Source: Streptomyces sp. Mut1 (lineage in GTDB: Bacteria; Actinomycetota; Actinomycetes; Streptomycetales; Streptomycetaceae). From it: a stretch of DNA of 64,000 nt. Each line of letters starts with the position of its first letter. Within the stretch, counting starts at the first letter, position 1. The notes beneath the pieces are model-generated. The model did not search any database. It was given only the letters and a program-made list of their open reading frames with translations, and was not told the origin of the DNA. Location of the stretch: positions 2,418,001 to 2,482,000 of the forward strand of contig NZ_CP120997.1 in NCBI RefSeq assembly GCF_030719295.1. The letters run 5' to 3'. The position numbers and the translations under genes are program-made. Shown here one piece after another: positions 1 to 9,018 of the stretch.

Positions 1-77
1 GCGGGACAGAGCCCGCGGGCCCGGCACGATCCAGAGACAAGGCCCTGGGCCGTCCGGCCGGCGGTGGCGGCACTGAT

Positions 78-102
78 CCTGCCGGGCCCCCCGCCCGGCA
101 GG
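78..102 (+). terminator. Hairpin just upstream of the first gene
   Basis: A 10-bp perfect stem (78-87 with 93-102) with a 5-nt C loop sits between a possible stop codon of an upstream gene (TGA at 74-76) and the ribosome binding site of the next gene. It could terminate the upstream gene or act as an intercistronic stem-loop. There is no U-tract, which is usual for Streptomyces terminators. Whether bases 1-76 are really the end of an upstream gene cannot be decided here. Confidence 0.45.
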
Positions 103-121
103 GAGAGCGAAGAGGTGATCG

Positions 122-1456
122 ATGGGCGTCGCTGGTCCCTTCCCCAGCTACGCGGCCCGGCCCCCCGGCCCTGTCATGGACCGGGACGAGGCCGACCGCG
201 CGCTGGCCCGGCTCGGCGCGGAGCACGAGGCGATCGAGACCTCTCTCCTGGCCCTCCAGGACCACGCCGGCCGCCGGCTCCTGGAGGGCGCCGAGCTGAC
301 CGGTGTCACCCGGGAGCGGTGGACCGTCACCGAGCGGTCGATCACGCTGCTGTGGAGCTACTTCGACGCGTACGCGGGTGTGCTGAACGAGGCGCGCGAG
401 GTGCGGGCCAGGCGCCGCCACCCCAACCGGGAGGACCTGGCGACCCTGACCGAGCTGCTGCGCGGCCAGGGGGTCACGGTGGCGCACGCGGCGGCCGGGC
501 ACGACCCGTCGGTCAGCGGCCCGGCCCGGCTCTCCGAGCGGTTCACGCTGGAGGAGCTGGTCTCCCGGATGAACGGGCTGTACGCGCGCGCCCTCGACAT
601 GGTCGTCGCGTCCGACGCCGTGTGGTCGGCGATGCCCGCCCGCATAGACCTCCTCGCCGCCGAGCTGCGCCGTACCCACTCGCTGGCGCACTCGGTGGGC
701 GTGCGGCCCGGGGAACACCCCGCGGGCGACGACCTGGAGTCGATCACCCAGGAGCTGACGACGCTGCGGGCGCAGGTGATCTCGGACCCGCTGGCGTTCT
801 GGCTGCCGGGGCCCGGGAGCGCGGCGCCCGGCGGCGGGCGTCCGGACACCACACGCTACGACCGGGCGGCGCAGGCGCTGGAGGAGGTGCGGCGCGAGGT
901 CGAGGCGGTGCTCGCCGTCCGGCAGGACGCCGAACAGCGCCTCGTGCACCTGCGCGACGTGCTCTCCCGGGCCGACCGCACACTGGCCGAGGCCCGCACG
1001 GCGCGCGGCGAGGTGCTGGCCAAGATCGCCGCGTCCGAGGTGCCCGTGGTCAACGGCCCGCCGACCGTGCTCCAGGAGCGCCTGGCGGCAGCGTCGGAGT
1101 ACCGCAGGCACGCCCGCTGGCACCGGCTCTCGCCGCTCCTGGAGACCCTGGAGCGGGAGGCCGAGGAGGAGTTGCTGCGGGCCCGGGAGCAACTGACGGC
1201 GGTCACCGCGCCGCTGGCCGTCCGGGCGGAGCTGCGCGGCCGGCTCGACGCGTACAAGGCGAAGGTGGCCCGGCACGGCCTGGCGGAGGACCCGGTCCTC
1301 ATCGAGCGCTACGACGCGGCGCGCCGGATGCTGTGGAGCGCCCCGTGCGATCTGCGGGTGGCCGCGCAGGCGGTGCAGCGCTATCAGGACGCGGCGCTGG
1401 ACCAGCTGAGCGGCCGGGGCGGGTCCGGCCCGCGGGACCGGCGGGGGCACCCGTGA
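122..1456 (+). CDS. Coiled-coil protein of the PknG-like kinase locus
   Basis: A 444-residue protein rich in Ala, Arg, Glu and Leu. Long heptad-like stretches (about residues 30-120 and 235-420) suggest a mainly alpha-helical, coiled-coil cytosolic protein. I see no signal peptide, membrane segment or catalytic motif. The ATG at 122 is preceded by AGAGG at about 111-115, so it is preferred over the in-frame ATG at 176. It is the first gene of a same-strand series followed by a PknG-like kinase, PP2C phosphatase, VWA protein and FHA protein, so it may be a scaffold or regulatory partner of the kinase. That role is inference from position only; no family is recognised with confidence. Confidence 0.8.
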   Translation: MGVAGPFPSYAARPPGPVMDRDEADRALARLGAEHEAIETSLLALQDHAGRRLLEGAELTGVTRERWTVTERSITLLWSYFDAYAGVLNEAREVRARRRHPNREDLATLTELLRGQGVTVAHAAAGHDPSVSGPARLSERFTLEELVSRMNGLYARALDMVVASDAVWSAMPARIDLLAAELRRTHSLAHSVGVRPGEHPAGDDLESITQELTTLRAQVISDPLAFWLPGPGSAAPGGGRPDTTRYDRAAQALEEVRREVEAVLAVRQDAEQRLVHLRDVLSRADRTLAEARTARGEVLAKIAASEVPVVNGPPTVLQERLAAASEYRRHARWHRLSPLLETLEREAEEELLRAREQLTAVTAPLAVRAELRGRLDAYKAKVARHGLAEDPVLIERYDAARRMLWSAPCDLRVAAQAVQRYQDAALDQLSGRGGSGPRDRRGHP

Positions 1457-1550
1457 GACGGACCGGGTCCGGGGAGCGCGCAGCGGGCATGAGCAGGAGT
1501 GACGGACCGTCGAGGCCGCCGAGGCGGCGGGGCGAAGAGGGGGAACGAAC

Positions 1551-4316
1551 ATGAGTACGCAGTGCCAGCGCCCCGCGTGCGAGGGCGGTTACGAGGACAT
1601 GGGCGGCGGTGAGCTGTACTGCGACACCTGCGGTCTGGCGCCGGTGGTATCGCCCAATGGCCTGGTGAGTTCGCCGGCGACGGGGATCACGGGCGGCGGG
1701 CGGGCGAGCGGCCGGAGCAGCGGCAGCTCCTCCGCCCGCAGCAGTTCGCAGTCCTCGTCGCGGGCGTCGTCCCGGGCCTCCTCGCGTTCGTCGACCTCGC
1801 GGCGTTCGGTCTCGGGGCGGCTGTCGCGCTCGCTGTCCGGCCGGACCGGCTCGCATTCGGTCTCGGTGCGCTCGTCGGCCAAGTCGACCAACGCCTCGGG
1901 CCGCAACCGGCTGGGCGCGGGTCTGGTGCAGGTCCCGGACGTGCCGCGCCCCGATCCGCGTACCGCCGTGATGGAGAACCCGGAGGTGCCCGAGCGCAAG
2001 CGGTTCTGTTCGCGTTCGGACTGCGGGGCTCCGGTGGGCCGGTCGCGGGGCGAGCGGACGGGCCGCACCGAGGGGTTCTGCACCAAGTGCGGCCACCCGT
2101 ACTCCTTCGTGCCCAAGCTCCAGGGCGGCGATGTCGTCCACGGGCAGTACGAGGTGGCGGGCTGTCTGGCGCACGGCGGGCTCGGCTGGGTCTATCTCGC
2201 GGTGGACCGCGCGGTCTCCGACCGGTGGGTGGTCCTCAAGGGCCTGCTCGACACGGGTGACCAGGACGCCATGGCGGCGGCCATCTCGGAGCGCCGGTTC
2301 CTCGCCGAGATCGAGCACTCGAACATCGTGCGCATCTACAACTTCGTCGAGCACCTGGACCAGCGGACCGGTTCGCTGGACGGGTACATCGTCATGGAGT
2401 ACGTCGGCGGCAAGTCGCTCAAGGAGATCGCCAACGAGCGCCGCACGCCGGCCGGGAAGCGGGACCCGCTGCCGGTCGAGCAGGCGTGCGCGTTCGGCAT
2501 CGAGGCCCTGGAGGCGCTGGGCCACCTGCACAGCCGCAACCTGCTGTACTGCGACTTCAAGGTCGACAACGCGATCCAGACCGAGGACCAGCTGAAGCTC
2601 ATCGACATGGGCGCGGTCCGCCGGATGGACGACGACGAGTCGGCGATCTACGGCACGGTCGGCTACCAGGCGCCGGAGGTCGCGGACCTGGGCCCGTCGG
2701 TCGCCTCCGACCTGTACACGGTGGCGCGCACGCTCGCGGTGCTCACCTTCGACTTCCAGGGGTACACGAACGTCTTCGTGGACTCGCTGCCGGACCCGGA
2801 CAACATCGAGGTGTTCCGGACCTACGAGTCGTTCTACCGGCTCCTGGTGCGGGCCACCGACCCGGATCCGGCCCGCCGGTTCGCCTCGGCGGCGGAGATG
2901 GCCGAGCAGCTGACGGGTGTGCTGCGGGAGGTGGTGTCGCTCCAGACGGGGCGCCCGCGTCCGGCGCTGTCGACGCTGTTCGGCGCGGAGCTGCGGGTCA
3001 CCGACACGGAGCTGTTCGCCGCCCCGACGGGCGAGGTGTCGCGGCTGGGTGTCCGCAGGGCCGAGCCCGGCGGCTCCGGGTTCCTGGGGCGCCGGCGGGG
3101 CGGGGCGGCGAGATCGGCACTGCCGCCCGCCGCGGTGACCCCGCCCGGGGGTGTTCCGGGGGCGCTGCCCGCCGGTCCGCCGCCCGCCTCCGCGACGGGC
3201 GCCGCCCCGGTGCCCTCCGTCGCCACCCATGTCCGTGCCCCCGGCGGGCCCGGCACCGGCTCCGGCCCCCTGCCGCACACGCCGGCCACGGCGAGCGTCC
3301 CCGCCCCCCGCAGTCCGGTGCCCGTGCCGGCCGCCCCGCAGACGCCGCCCGACGCGCCGGCGCCCCGGCTGGCCGGGCTGGACGTGCGCGGGACCTCGCT
3401 GGCGCTGCCGGTGCCCCGGGTCGACGCGAACGACCCCAACGCGGGTTTCCTGGCCGGGGTGATGGCGTCGGCGCCCGCCGAGCTGATCGCCGCGTTGCAG
3501 GCGGTTCCGGCGGCCTCGCTGGAGACCCGGCTGCGTGAGCTGCGGGCGTATCTGGAGATGGGCGACCTCGACGCGGCCGGGAAGACCCTGACGGAGCTGG
3601 AGAGCCGGCACCCGGACGACTGGCGGGTGGTCTGGTACCGGGGCCTCACCTCCCTGGTGACCGGCGACAGGGAGAACGCGGCGCTGTCGTTCGACGCGGT
3701 GTACGACGCGTTTCCCGGGGAGCCGGCGCCGAAGCTGGCCCTCGGTATCTGCGCGGAGGTGCTGGGTCAGCTGGACAACGCCGCCGAGTACTACCGGCTG
3801 GTGTGGCTGACCGATCCGAGCTTCGTGAGCGCCGCGTTCGGCCTGGCCCGGGTGCAGCTCGCCGCCGGGGACCGGAACGCCGCCGTCCGGTCGCTGGAGT
3901 CGGTGCCCGAGGCGTCGATCCACTTCACGGCGGCCCGGGTCGCCTCGGTCCGGGCGCGGCTGCGCGAACGGGCCCCGGGCGAACCGCTGCTGACGGACCT
4001 GACGGCCGCTTCGGCGCAGGTGTCGGGGCTCGCCGGTCTCGGGCTCGACGCGGTGCGGCGGGAGCAGTTGTCGACCGAGGTGCTGGGCACCGCGCTCGAC
4101 TGGGTACTCTCCGGTAGCCCTTCGGGCCCGCAGCAGTCCGCGCACGGCGGGCCGCAGGGCCCGGGGACGCTGCTCGGCAGCGAGCTGGACGAGCGCGGGC
4201 TGCGTTTCGGTCTTGAGCGCGCGTACCGGATGCTCGCCCGGCTCGCGGAGCCCGGCGCCGAGAGGATCGAACTGGTGGAGCGGGCCAACCGCTTCCGCCC
4301 CCGAACGTGGGTGTGA
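1551..4316 (+). CDS. PknG-like serine/threonine kinase with zinc ribbon and C-terminal repeats
   Basis: A 921-residue soluble kinase. It opens with a Cys4 site (C5, C10, C24, C27), then a Ser/Arg-rich linker (about 45-120), a second Cys-rich rubredoxin-like site (FCSRSDCG ... FCTKCG, about 150-180), the kinase domain (about 195-465) and a helical TPR-like region (about 630-870). Kinase landmarks are the glycine loop AHGGLGWVYLA, Lys230 in VVLKG, Asp335 in the catalytic loop CDFKVDN, and Asp352 in DMG, which replaces DFG as the magnesium motif. The order rubredoxin-kinase-TPR matches mycobacterial PknG, which phosphorylates an FHA protein that controls glutamate metabolism. The phosphatase gene follows with almost no gap and an FHA protein lies two genes on, so both are natural partners. 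Substrates here are not known. The start has a good GAGGGGG ribosome site. Confidence 0.93.
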   Translation: MSTQCQRPACEGGYEDMGGGELYCDTCGLAPVVSPNGLVSSPATGITGGGRASGRSSGSSSARSSSQSSSRASSRASSRSSTSRRSVSGRLSRSLSGRTGSHSVSVRSSAKSTNASGRNRLGAGLVQVPDVPRPDPRTAVMENPEVPERKRFCSRSDCGAPVGRSRGERTGRTEGFCTKCGHPYSFVPKLQGGDVVHGQYEVAGCLAHGGLGWVYLAVDRAVSDRWVVLKGLLDTGDQDAMAAAISERRFLAEIEHSNIVRIYNFVEHLDQRTGSLDGYIVMEYVGGKSLKEIANERRTPAGKRDPLPVEQACAFGIEALEALGHLHSRNLLYCDFKVDNAIQTEDQLKLIDMGAVRRMDDDESAIYGTVGYQAPEVADLGPSVASDLYTVARTLAVLTFDFQGYTNVFVDSLPDPDNIEVFRTYESFYRLLVRATDPDPARRFASAAEMAEQLTGVLREVVSLQTGRPRPALSTLFGAELRVTDTELFAAPTGEVSRLGVRRAEPGGSGFLGRRRGGAARSALPPAAVTPPGGVPGALPAGPPPASATGAAPVPSVATHVRAPGGPGTGSGPLPHTPATASVPAPRSPVPVPAAPQTPPDAPAPRLAGLDVRGTSLALPVPRVDANDPNAGFLAGVMASAPAELIAALQAVPAASLETRLRELRAYLEMGDLDAAGKTLTELESRHPDDWRVVWYRGLTSLVTGDRENAALSFDAVYDAFPGEPAPKLALGICAEVLGQLDNAAEYYRLVWLTDPSFVSAAFGLARVQLAAGDRNAAVRSLESVPEASIHFTAARVASVRARLRERAPGEPLLTDLTAASAQVSGLAGLGLDAVRREQLSTEVLGTALDWVLSGSPSGPQQSAHGGPQGPGTLLGSELDERGLRFGLERAYRMLARLAEPGAERIELVERANRFRPRTWV

Positions 4317-4318
4317 AC

Positions 4319-5599
4319 ATGTCGCAGAACCGCCAGGAGTCGGCGTTGCCGAGGTGCCCCGGCTGCGAGGAGCCGTTGGAGCAGGGCGACCTGTTCTGCG
4401 GTGCGTGCGGGTACGACCTGTCCGCCGTGCCGGAGCCGCCGCCGGACCGCCCGACGGTCGCCATCGCCACGCCGGGCCCGGGTACGGGCGCGCCGCCGGC
4501 CGGTGCGCCCGGCGCGGGTGCGCCGCATGCCGGGGCGCCGCGCGCCGCCGCGCCTTCCGGGGCGCGCCTCGACGGCCCGGCCCGCTCCGGGGACTTCGAG
4601 CTGGCCGCCCCGGGGGCGGCCGCGCCCGATCCGCGGCTGTCCCCGAAGCCGGCGCAGGCCGTCGCGACGGCCCCCGCGGCCGGCGCCAAGCTGTGTGTGG
4701 CCTGCCGGGCCGGCCGGGTCGACGGCGACGGCTACTGCGAGAACTGCGGCCACGCGCAGCCGCGCGAGCGCGACCACATGGAGCAGGAGCTCGGTTCGGT
4801 CGCCGCGGTCAGCGACCGGGGGCTGCGCCACCACCGCAACGAGGACTCGTTCGCGGTGTCCACGACCGCCCTGCCGGACGGCTCGGCGGCCGTGGTGGCG
4901 ATCGTGTGCGACGGGGTGTCGTCGGCCAGCCGGCCGGACGAGGCCTCGGCCGCGGCGGCGAGCACGGCCAACGAGTCCCTGCTGGAGGCGCTGCCGCGCG
5001 GCACGCATCCGCAGCAGGCGATGCACGAGGCGATCGTGGCGGCCTCGGAGTCGGTCAACCGGCTGGCCCAGGAGCCGGACCGGGGGCGCGAACCGCACCG
5101 CCATCAGAACGCCCCGGCGTGCACGCTGGTCGGCGCGGTGATGGCGAGCGGTCTGCTGGTCGTCGGCTGGGTCGGCGACAGCCGCGTGTACTGGGTGCCC
5201 GAGGACCGCTCCACGGCGCCCGCCCGGCTGACCGAGGACGACTCCTGGGCCGCGCAGATGGTCGCGACGGGCCTGATGAGCGAGGCGGAGGCGTACGCGG
5301 ACGAGCGCGCCCACGCCATCACGGGCTGGCTCGGCGCCGACGCCTACGAACTGGAGCCGCACACCGTCTCGTTCAAACCGGACCGGCCCGGCCTCGTGGT
5401 GGTCTGCACGGACGGCCTGTGGAACTACGCGGAGTCCGCGGCCGAGATGGCCGCCGCGGTCCCCGAGGACGCGTACGAACGACCGCTGCACGGCGCACGG
5501 GTGCTGGTGGGTCACGCCCTCGACGGCGGGGGCCACGACAACGTAACAGTGGCCCTGCTGCCGTTCGCCGTGTCACCGCAGGGGGCAGGCTCCGCCTGA
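4319..5599 (+). CDS. PP2C-family protein phosphatase with two zinc ribbons
   Basis: A 426-residue phosphatase expected to reverse phosphorylation by the preceding kinase. Two CxxC...CxxC ribbons come first (CPGC/CGAC at about 13-30 and CVAC/CENC at about 125-142), separated by an Ala/Pro/Gly-rich linker. The PP2C domain spans about 150-420 with the metal motifs RNEDSF, VCDGVS, GDSRVYW, CTDGLW and GHDNVTVAL. No membrane segment is seen, unlike PstP-type phosphatases. The start is uncertain among GTG 4307, GTG 4313 and ATG 4319. I use ATG, which lies 2 nt after the kinase stop codon, so translation is probably coupled. The zinc ribbons resemble those on the kinase and the FHA protein and may serve a shared docking role (inference). 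Confidence 0.93.
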   Translation: MSQNRQESALPRCPGCEEPLEQGDLFCGACGYDLSAVPEPPPDRPTVAIATPGPGTGAPPAGAPGAGAPHAGAPRAAAPSGARLDGPARSGDFELAAPGAAAPDPRLSPKPAQAVATAPAAGAKLCVACRAGRVDGDGYCENCGHAQPRERDHMEQELGSVAAVSDRGLRHHRNEDSFAVSTTALPDGSAAVVAIVCDGVSSASRPDEASAAAASTANESLLEALPRGTHPQQAMHEAIVAASESVNRLAQEPDRGREPHRHQNAPACTLVGAVMASGLLVVGWVGDSRVYWVPEDRSTAPARLTEDDSWAAQMVATGLMSEAEAYADERAHAITGWLGADAYELEPHTVSFKPDRPGLVVVCTDGLWNYAESAAEMAAAVPEDAYERPLHGARVLVGHALDGGGHDNVTVALLPFAVSPQGAGSA

Positions 5600-5686
5600 A
5601 CCGGGCGGTTCACCCTGCCCACCTTTGATGCCTTTGTCCGTACATCTGTCTTCATCTGACACGTGGAGCCTCAAGGAGCCGATCAG

Positions 5687-7030
5687 ATGGCCAACTTCTC
5701 CAAGTCGAACGTGCCGCAGTTCTCCGTCGAGGTGTACCAGAACGAATTCCTGCCCGAGGGCGGCCGTGAGGTCAACGGCATCATCACGGTCACTTCGACC
5801 GGGGGCGGCACCACCGGGGGCGTGCCCCTGGCGGGCGCGTCCGGGCCGGGGCGGGCCACCGGCGCCGCCGTGGTGATCATGGTGGACTGTTCGGGTTCGA
5901 TGGACTACCCGCCGACGAAGATGCGCAACGCCCGCGACGCGACGGCGGCGGCGATCGACACCCTGCGCGACGGCACCTCGTTCGCCGTGGTCGACGGTAC
6001 GCATGTGGCCAGGGAGGTCTACCCGGGCAACGGCCGGCTCGCCGTCGCCGACGCCCGGACCCGGGCCCAGGCCAAGGAGGCCCTGCGCCGGCTGAGCGCG
6101 GGCGGCGGTACGGCGATCGGGACCTGGCTGCGGCTGGCGGACCGGCTGCTCGGCTCCGCCGACGTGGACATCCGGCACGGCATCCTGCTGACGGACGGGC
6201 GCAACGAGCACGAGTCGCCGGAGGACCTGCGCGCGGCGCTGGACGCCTGCGCGGGGCGGTTCACCTGTGACGCCCGCGGGGTCGGCACCGACTGGGAAGT
6301 GAAAGAAGTCACAGCCATCGCCTCGGCGCTGCTCGGCACGGCCGACATCGTCGCCGACCCGGCGGGGCTCGCGGCGGACTTCACGCAGATGATGGAGAAC
6401 GCCATGGGCAAGGAGGTCGCGGACGTCGCGCTGCGGCTGTGGACCCCGGTCGGCGTGGAGATCCAGTACGTGAAGCAGGTGGCGCCGACGGTCGCCGACC
6501 TGACCGACCGCCGCACCGAGGCGGGCCCCAGGGCCGGGGACTACCCCACGGGTTCCTGGGGCGACGAGTCCCGCGACTACCACGTCTGCGTCCGGGTCCC
6601 GGAGGCCGGAATCGGTCAGGAGATGCTCGCGGCCCGGGTCTCCCTGATCCTTCCCGACCCGGCCGGCGGGGCGCCGCAGACGCTTTCGCAGGGCCTGGTG
6701 CGGGCGGTGTGGACGGACGACATGGTGGCGTCCACCTCGATCAATCCGCAGGTCGCGCACTACACGGGTCAGGCCGAACTGGCACAAGTCATCCAGCAGG
6801 GTCTTGATGCCCGCAAGTCGGGAGACTTCGACGGCGCCACGGCCAAACTGGGTCGTGCGGTACAGCTGGCATCCGCGTCCGGGAACGAGGACACTGCGAA
6901 ACTGCTTTCGAAGGTGGTAGACGTCGTCGACGCGGCGACGGGTACTGTGCGACTGAAGGCGAAGGTCGCGGAAGCGGACGAGATGACCCTCGAAACCCGC
7001 TCCACGAAGACGGTACGCGTCAAGAAATAG
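5687..7030 (+). CDS. VWA-domain protein of the kinase/phosphatase/FHA module
   Basis: A 447-residue cytosolic protein. A beta-rich N-terminus is followed by a von Willebrand A domain (about 60-240) with a MIDAS motif DCSGS at residues 67-71, a later Thr in TAIGTWL and Asp in LLTDGRN. The C-terminal half continues with a beta-rich region and a helical tail (about 365-447). There is no signal peptide or anchor, so it probably acts inside the cell as a metal-dependent adhesion or assembly protein. The ATG at 5687 is chosen over GTG 5663 because AAGGAG lies 8-14 nt upstream of it. It sits between the phosphatase and FHA genes. VWA proteins beside FHA and PP2C proteins are common in bacterial phospho-signalling loci; the exact job here is unknown. 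Confidence 0.9.
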   Translation: MANFSKSNVPQFSVEVYQNEFLPEGGREVNGIITVTSTGGGTTGGVPLAGASGPGRATGAAVVIMVDCSGSMDYPPTKMRNARDATAAAIDTLRDGTSFAVVDGTHVAREVYPGNGRLAVADARTRAQAKEALRRLSAGGGTAIGTWLRLADRLLGSADVDIRHGILLTDGRNEHESPEDLRAALDACAGRFTCDARGVGTDWEVKEVTAIASALLGTADIVADPAGLAADFTQMMENAMGKEVADVALRLWTPVGVEIQYVKQVAPTVADLTDRRTEAGPRAGDYPTGSWGDESRDYHVCVRVPEAGIGQEMLAARVSLILPDPAGGAPQTLSQGLVRAVWTDDMVASTSINPQVAHYTGQAELAQVIQQGLDARKSGDFDGATAKLGRAVQLASASGNEDTAKLLSKVVDVVDAATGTVRLKAKVAEADEMTLETRSTKTVRVKK

Positions 7031-7136
7031 CCACATATCCACACCGATCAGCAGCCCGCCGGTTCAGGTCCGCCGGGCCGCGGAGCAAGACGAATAACGG
7101 CCTGCGGGCCGGACAAGGAGAGGGGGAAGCGCCGAC

Positions 7137-8399
7137 ATGCCGACCTGCCCGAACGGACACCAGTCGGGTTCCGAGGACTGGTGCGAGGTCTGCGGCCACC
7201 GCATGACCGGGCCGGGCGCGCCTGCGGGTGCGGTTCCCCCGCCGCCTCCTCCGCCGCCCGCGCGGGGTTACGGATATCCGCAGCCCCACGACCCGAACGC
7301 GACGGCCCAGGCCGAGCTGTGCCCGCAGTGCCGCACGCCGAGGGAGGCGATGGCGCCGTTCTGCGAGGAGTGCCGCTGGAACTTCCTCACGAGCACCGCG
7401 ACCTCGTACACCCCGCTGGCCCCGCAACACGGCGGCCCCGGTCCCGGTCCCGGGCACAATCCGCCGCAGGGCTTCCCCTCCCAGCAGCAGCAACCGCCGC
7501 AGCAGCAGCGCGACCCGTTCGACTACCAGGGCTCGCGGCCCTCGCAGATGAACCGCTCGGCCGAGCCGCTGTCCGCGGGGCCCGGCCAGTCCGGTCCTCC
7601 CGCACCGTTCGGGCAGGGCCCGCAGGGCACCCCGCCGCCGTACCAGCAGGGACCGCCCGGCCAGCCCGGACAGCAGGGCCGGCAGGGTCCGCCGCCTCCG
7701 CCCCCGTACCAGCAGGGGCCTCAGGGCGGCCAGCAGGGCGGACCCCCGCCGTCGCCGTTCCAGCAGCAGGGCCAGCAGCAGGCGCCGCACGCCTTCCAGC
7801 AGACGGCTCCCCCGCAGGCCCCGCCGCGCTCCGACGGGGACGACTGGCTGCTCTCCCCGCCGTCCCAGACCGCCCAGGGCCCGCAGACGCCGATGCAGCA
7901 GCCGCCCTTCCCGGGCCAGCAGCACGGCCCGGGGCCGCAGGGCCCGGGTCAGCAGCACGGACCCGGGCAGGGGCACGGGCAGGCTCCGCTGTCCAACAAC
8001 TGGACGGCGTTCATCGCCCCGGACCGTGACTACTTCCTGGCGATGATGCAGCGCAGCGGCCCCGAGGCCACCGGGCTCAACCTGCCCGCGTACTCCCCGG
8101 AGCAGCAGCTCGCGCTCACCGGCAGCCAGATCACGATCGGCCGCCGCCGGCACAGCACGGGCGAGTCCCCGGACATCGACCTGTCGGTGCCGCCGGAGGA
8201 CCCGGGCGTCTCCCACCAGCACGCGGTGCTCGTCCAGCAGCCCGACAGCAGCTGGGCCGTGGTCGACCAGAACTCCACCAACGGCACCACGGTCAACGGC
8301 GCCGAGGATCCGATCCAGCCCTACGTCCCCGTTCCGCTCCAGGACGGCGACCGGGTGCACGTCGGGGCGTGGACGACGATCACGGTCCGCCGGGACTGA
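7137..8399 (+). CDS. FHA-domain protein with zinc ribbons and a Pro/Gln-rich linker
   Basis: A 420-residue phosphothreonine-reader protein. Residues 1-21 form a CPxGH...CxxCGH zinc site and residues 62-79 a second Cys4 site (C62, C65, C76, C79). Residues about 95-285 are a low-complexity Pro, Gln and Gly linker. The FHA domain (about 320-418) keeps the signature residues: GR in ITIGRRR, SHQH, and NSTNGT. In mycobacteria an FHA protein is the target of PknG; here the FHA protein ends the operon that begins with a PknG-like kinase, so it may be its substrate or adaptor (inference). The linker has no obvious TxxE substrate motif at its N-terminus as in GarA/OdhI. A strong AAGGAGAGGGGG ribosome site precedes the ATG, and a terminator follows. 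Confidence 0.93.
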   Translation: MPTCPNGHQSGSEDWCEVCGHRMTGPGAPAGAVPPPPPPPPARGYGYPQPHDPNATAQAELCPQCRTPREAMAPFCEECRWNFLTSTATSYTPLAPQHGGPGPGPGHNPPQGFPSQQQQPPQQQRDPFDYQGSRPSQMNRSAEPLSAGPGQSGPPAPFGQGPQGTPPPYQQGPPGQPGQQGRQGPPPPPPYQQGPQGGQQGGPPPSPFQQQGQQQAPHAFQQTAPPQAPPRSDGDDWLLSPPSQTAQGPQTPMQQPPFPGQQHGPGPQGPGQQHGPGQGHGQAPLSNNWTAFIAPDRDYFLAMMQRSGPEATGLNLPAYSPEQQLALTGSQITIGRRRHSTGESPDIDLSVPPEDPGVSHQHAVLVQQPDSSWAVVDQNSTNGTTVNGAEDPIQPYVPVPLQDGDRVHVGAWTTITVRRD

Positions 8400-8411
8400 C
8401 GCCGCCGGGCA

Positions 8412-8456
8412 CAGAGCGGCCGGTGAAAGACGGAAAGCCTCTCACCGGCCGCTCTG
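8412..8456 (+). terminator. Strong hairpin terminator of the signalling operon
   Basis: A perfect 15-bp stem (8412-8426 with 8442-8456) with a 15-nt loop lies 13 nt after the FHA stop codon. It is GC-rich with no T-run and ends the five-gene operon just ahead of the marR regulatory region. Confidence 0.8.
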
Positions 8457-8467
8457 CCGTGCGGATA

Positions 8468-8526
8468 GTTCGCGCCGCGAATGTCCGTCCCGGGCGGGGC
8501 CGTACCGTCACCACCTGCCGTATTCT
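8468..8526 (+). promoter_or_regulatory. marR promoter region with GTTCG-N5-CGAA operator and leaderless -10
   Basis: GTTCG-N5-CGAAT at 8468-8482 matches the two operators in front of the neighbouring oxidoreductase gene (10185-10220), including the flanking ATA. TATTCT at 8521-8526 is a good -10 hexamer and ends 6 nt before the marR ATG at 8533, which predicts that transcription starts at or next to the ATG (leaderless mRNA). No convincing -35 is seen. Confidence 0.6.
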
Positions 8527-8532
8527 GGGCGA

Positions 8533-9018
8533 ATGCGAAAGGCCGAAGGCGAACAGATGGGGATCGCCACCGCATTGGTGCGCTCCGCATTTCTGGTGAA
8601 CGCCGTGTACGCCGATTCCGGCCGCGAGCACGGCATCACCGCCCAGCAGGGCCAGCTGCTCTGCGTCCTGATGCTCAAGCCGTACGGCATGCGCGAGCTG
8701 GGCACCGTGCTGGGTCTGGCCAAGTCCAGCCTCACCGGACTGGTGGACCGGAGCGTGCAGCGCGGCCTGGTGTGCCGCGAGGCCGATCCGGAGGACGGGC
8801 GCGCCGTGCGGGTGGCGCTGACCGGGGCGGGAAGCAAGCTGGCCGAGGTGTTCTACGAGGAGACCAGCCGACGGGTGGAAGCACTCGCGGACGGCGTCGA
8901 CGCCCCCGACCGCGCGCTGCTGGCCGCCCTCCTCGGCCGCCTGGTGCTGGACAACAAGGTGCCGGTGGTCTTCCGCGGTCCCTGCGAGAACGCGCCCACG
9001 GACACCCCCGGCTGTTAG
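8533..9018 (+). CDS. MarR-family transcriptional regulator
   Basis: A 161-residue winged-helix repressor. The MarR fold is visible: an N-terminal helix, the recognition region RELGTVLGLAKSSLTGLVDRS (about 55-76), and the wing with the conserved DPEDGRAVRVALT segment (about 85-97). A C-terminal helix carries dimerisation residues. It converges on the FAD oxidoreductase gene and overlaps its 3' end by 4 nt. Three matching palindromes, one ahead of this gene and two in the oxidoreductase promoter, suggest that it controls itself and the oxidoreductase. The ligand is unknown; MarR proteins of this type often respond to phenolics or redox stress. The ATG is probably used without a leader. Confidence 0.9.
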   Translation: MRKAEGEQMGIATALVRSAFLVNAVYADSGREHGITAQQGQLLCVLMLKPYGMRELGTVLGLAKSSLTGLVDRSVQRGLVCREADPEDGRAVRVALTGAGSKLAEVFYEETSRRVEALADGVDAPDRALLAALLGRLVLDNKVPVVFRGPCENAPTDTPGC

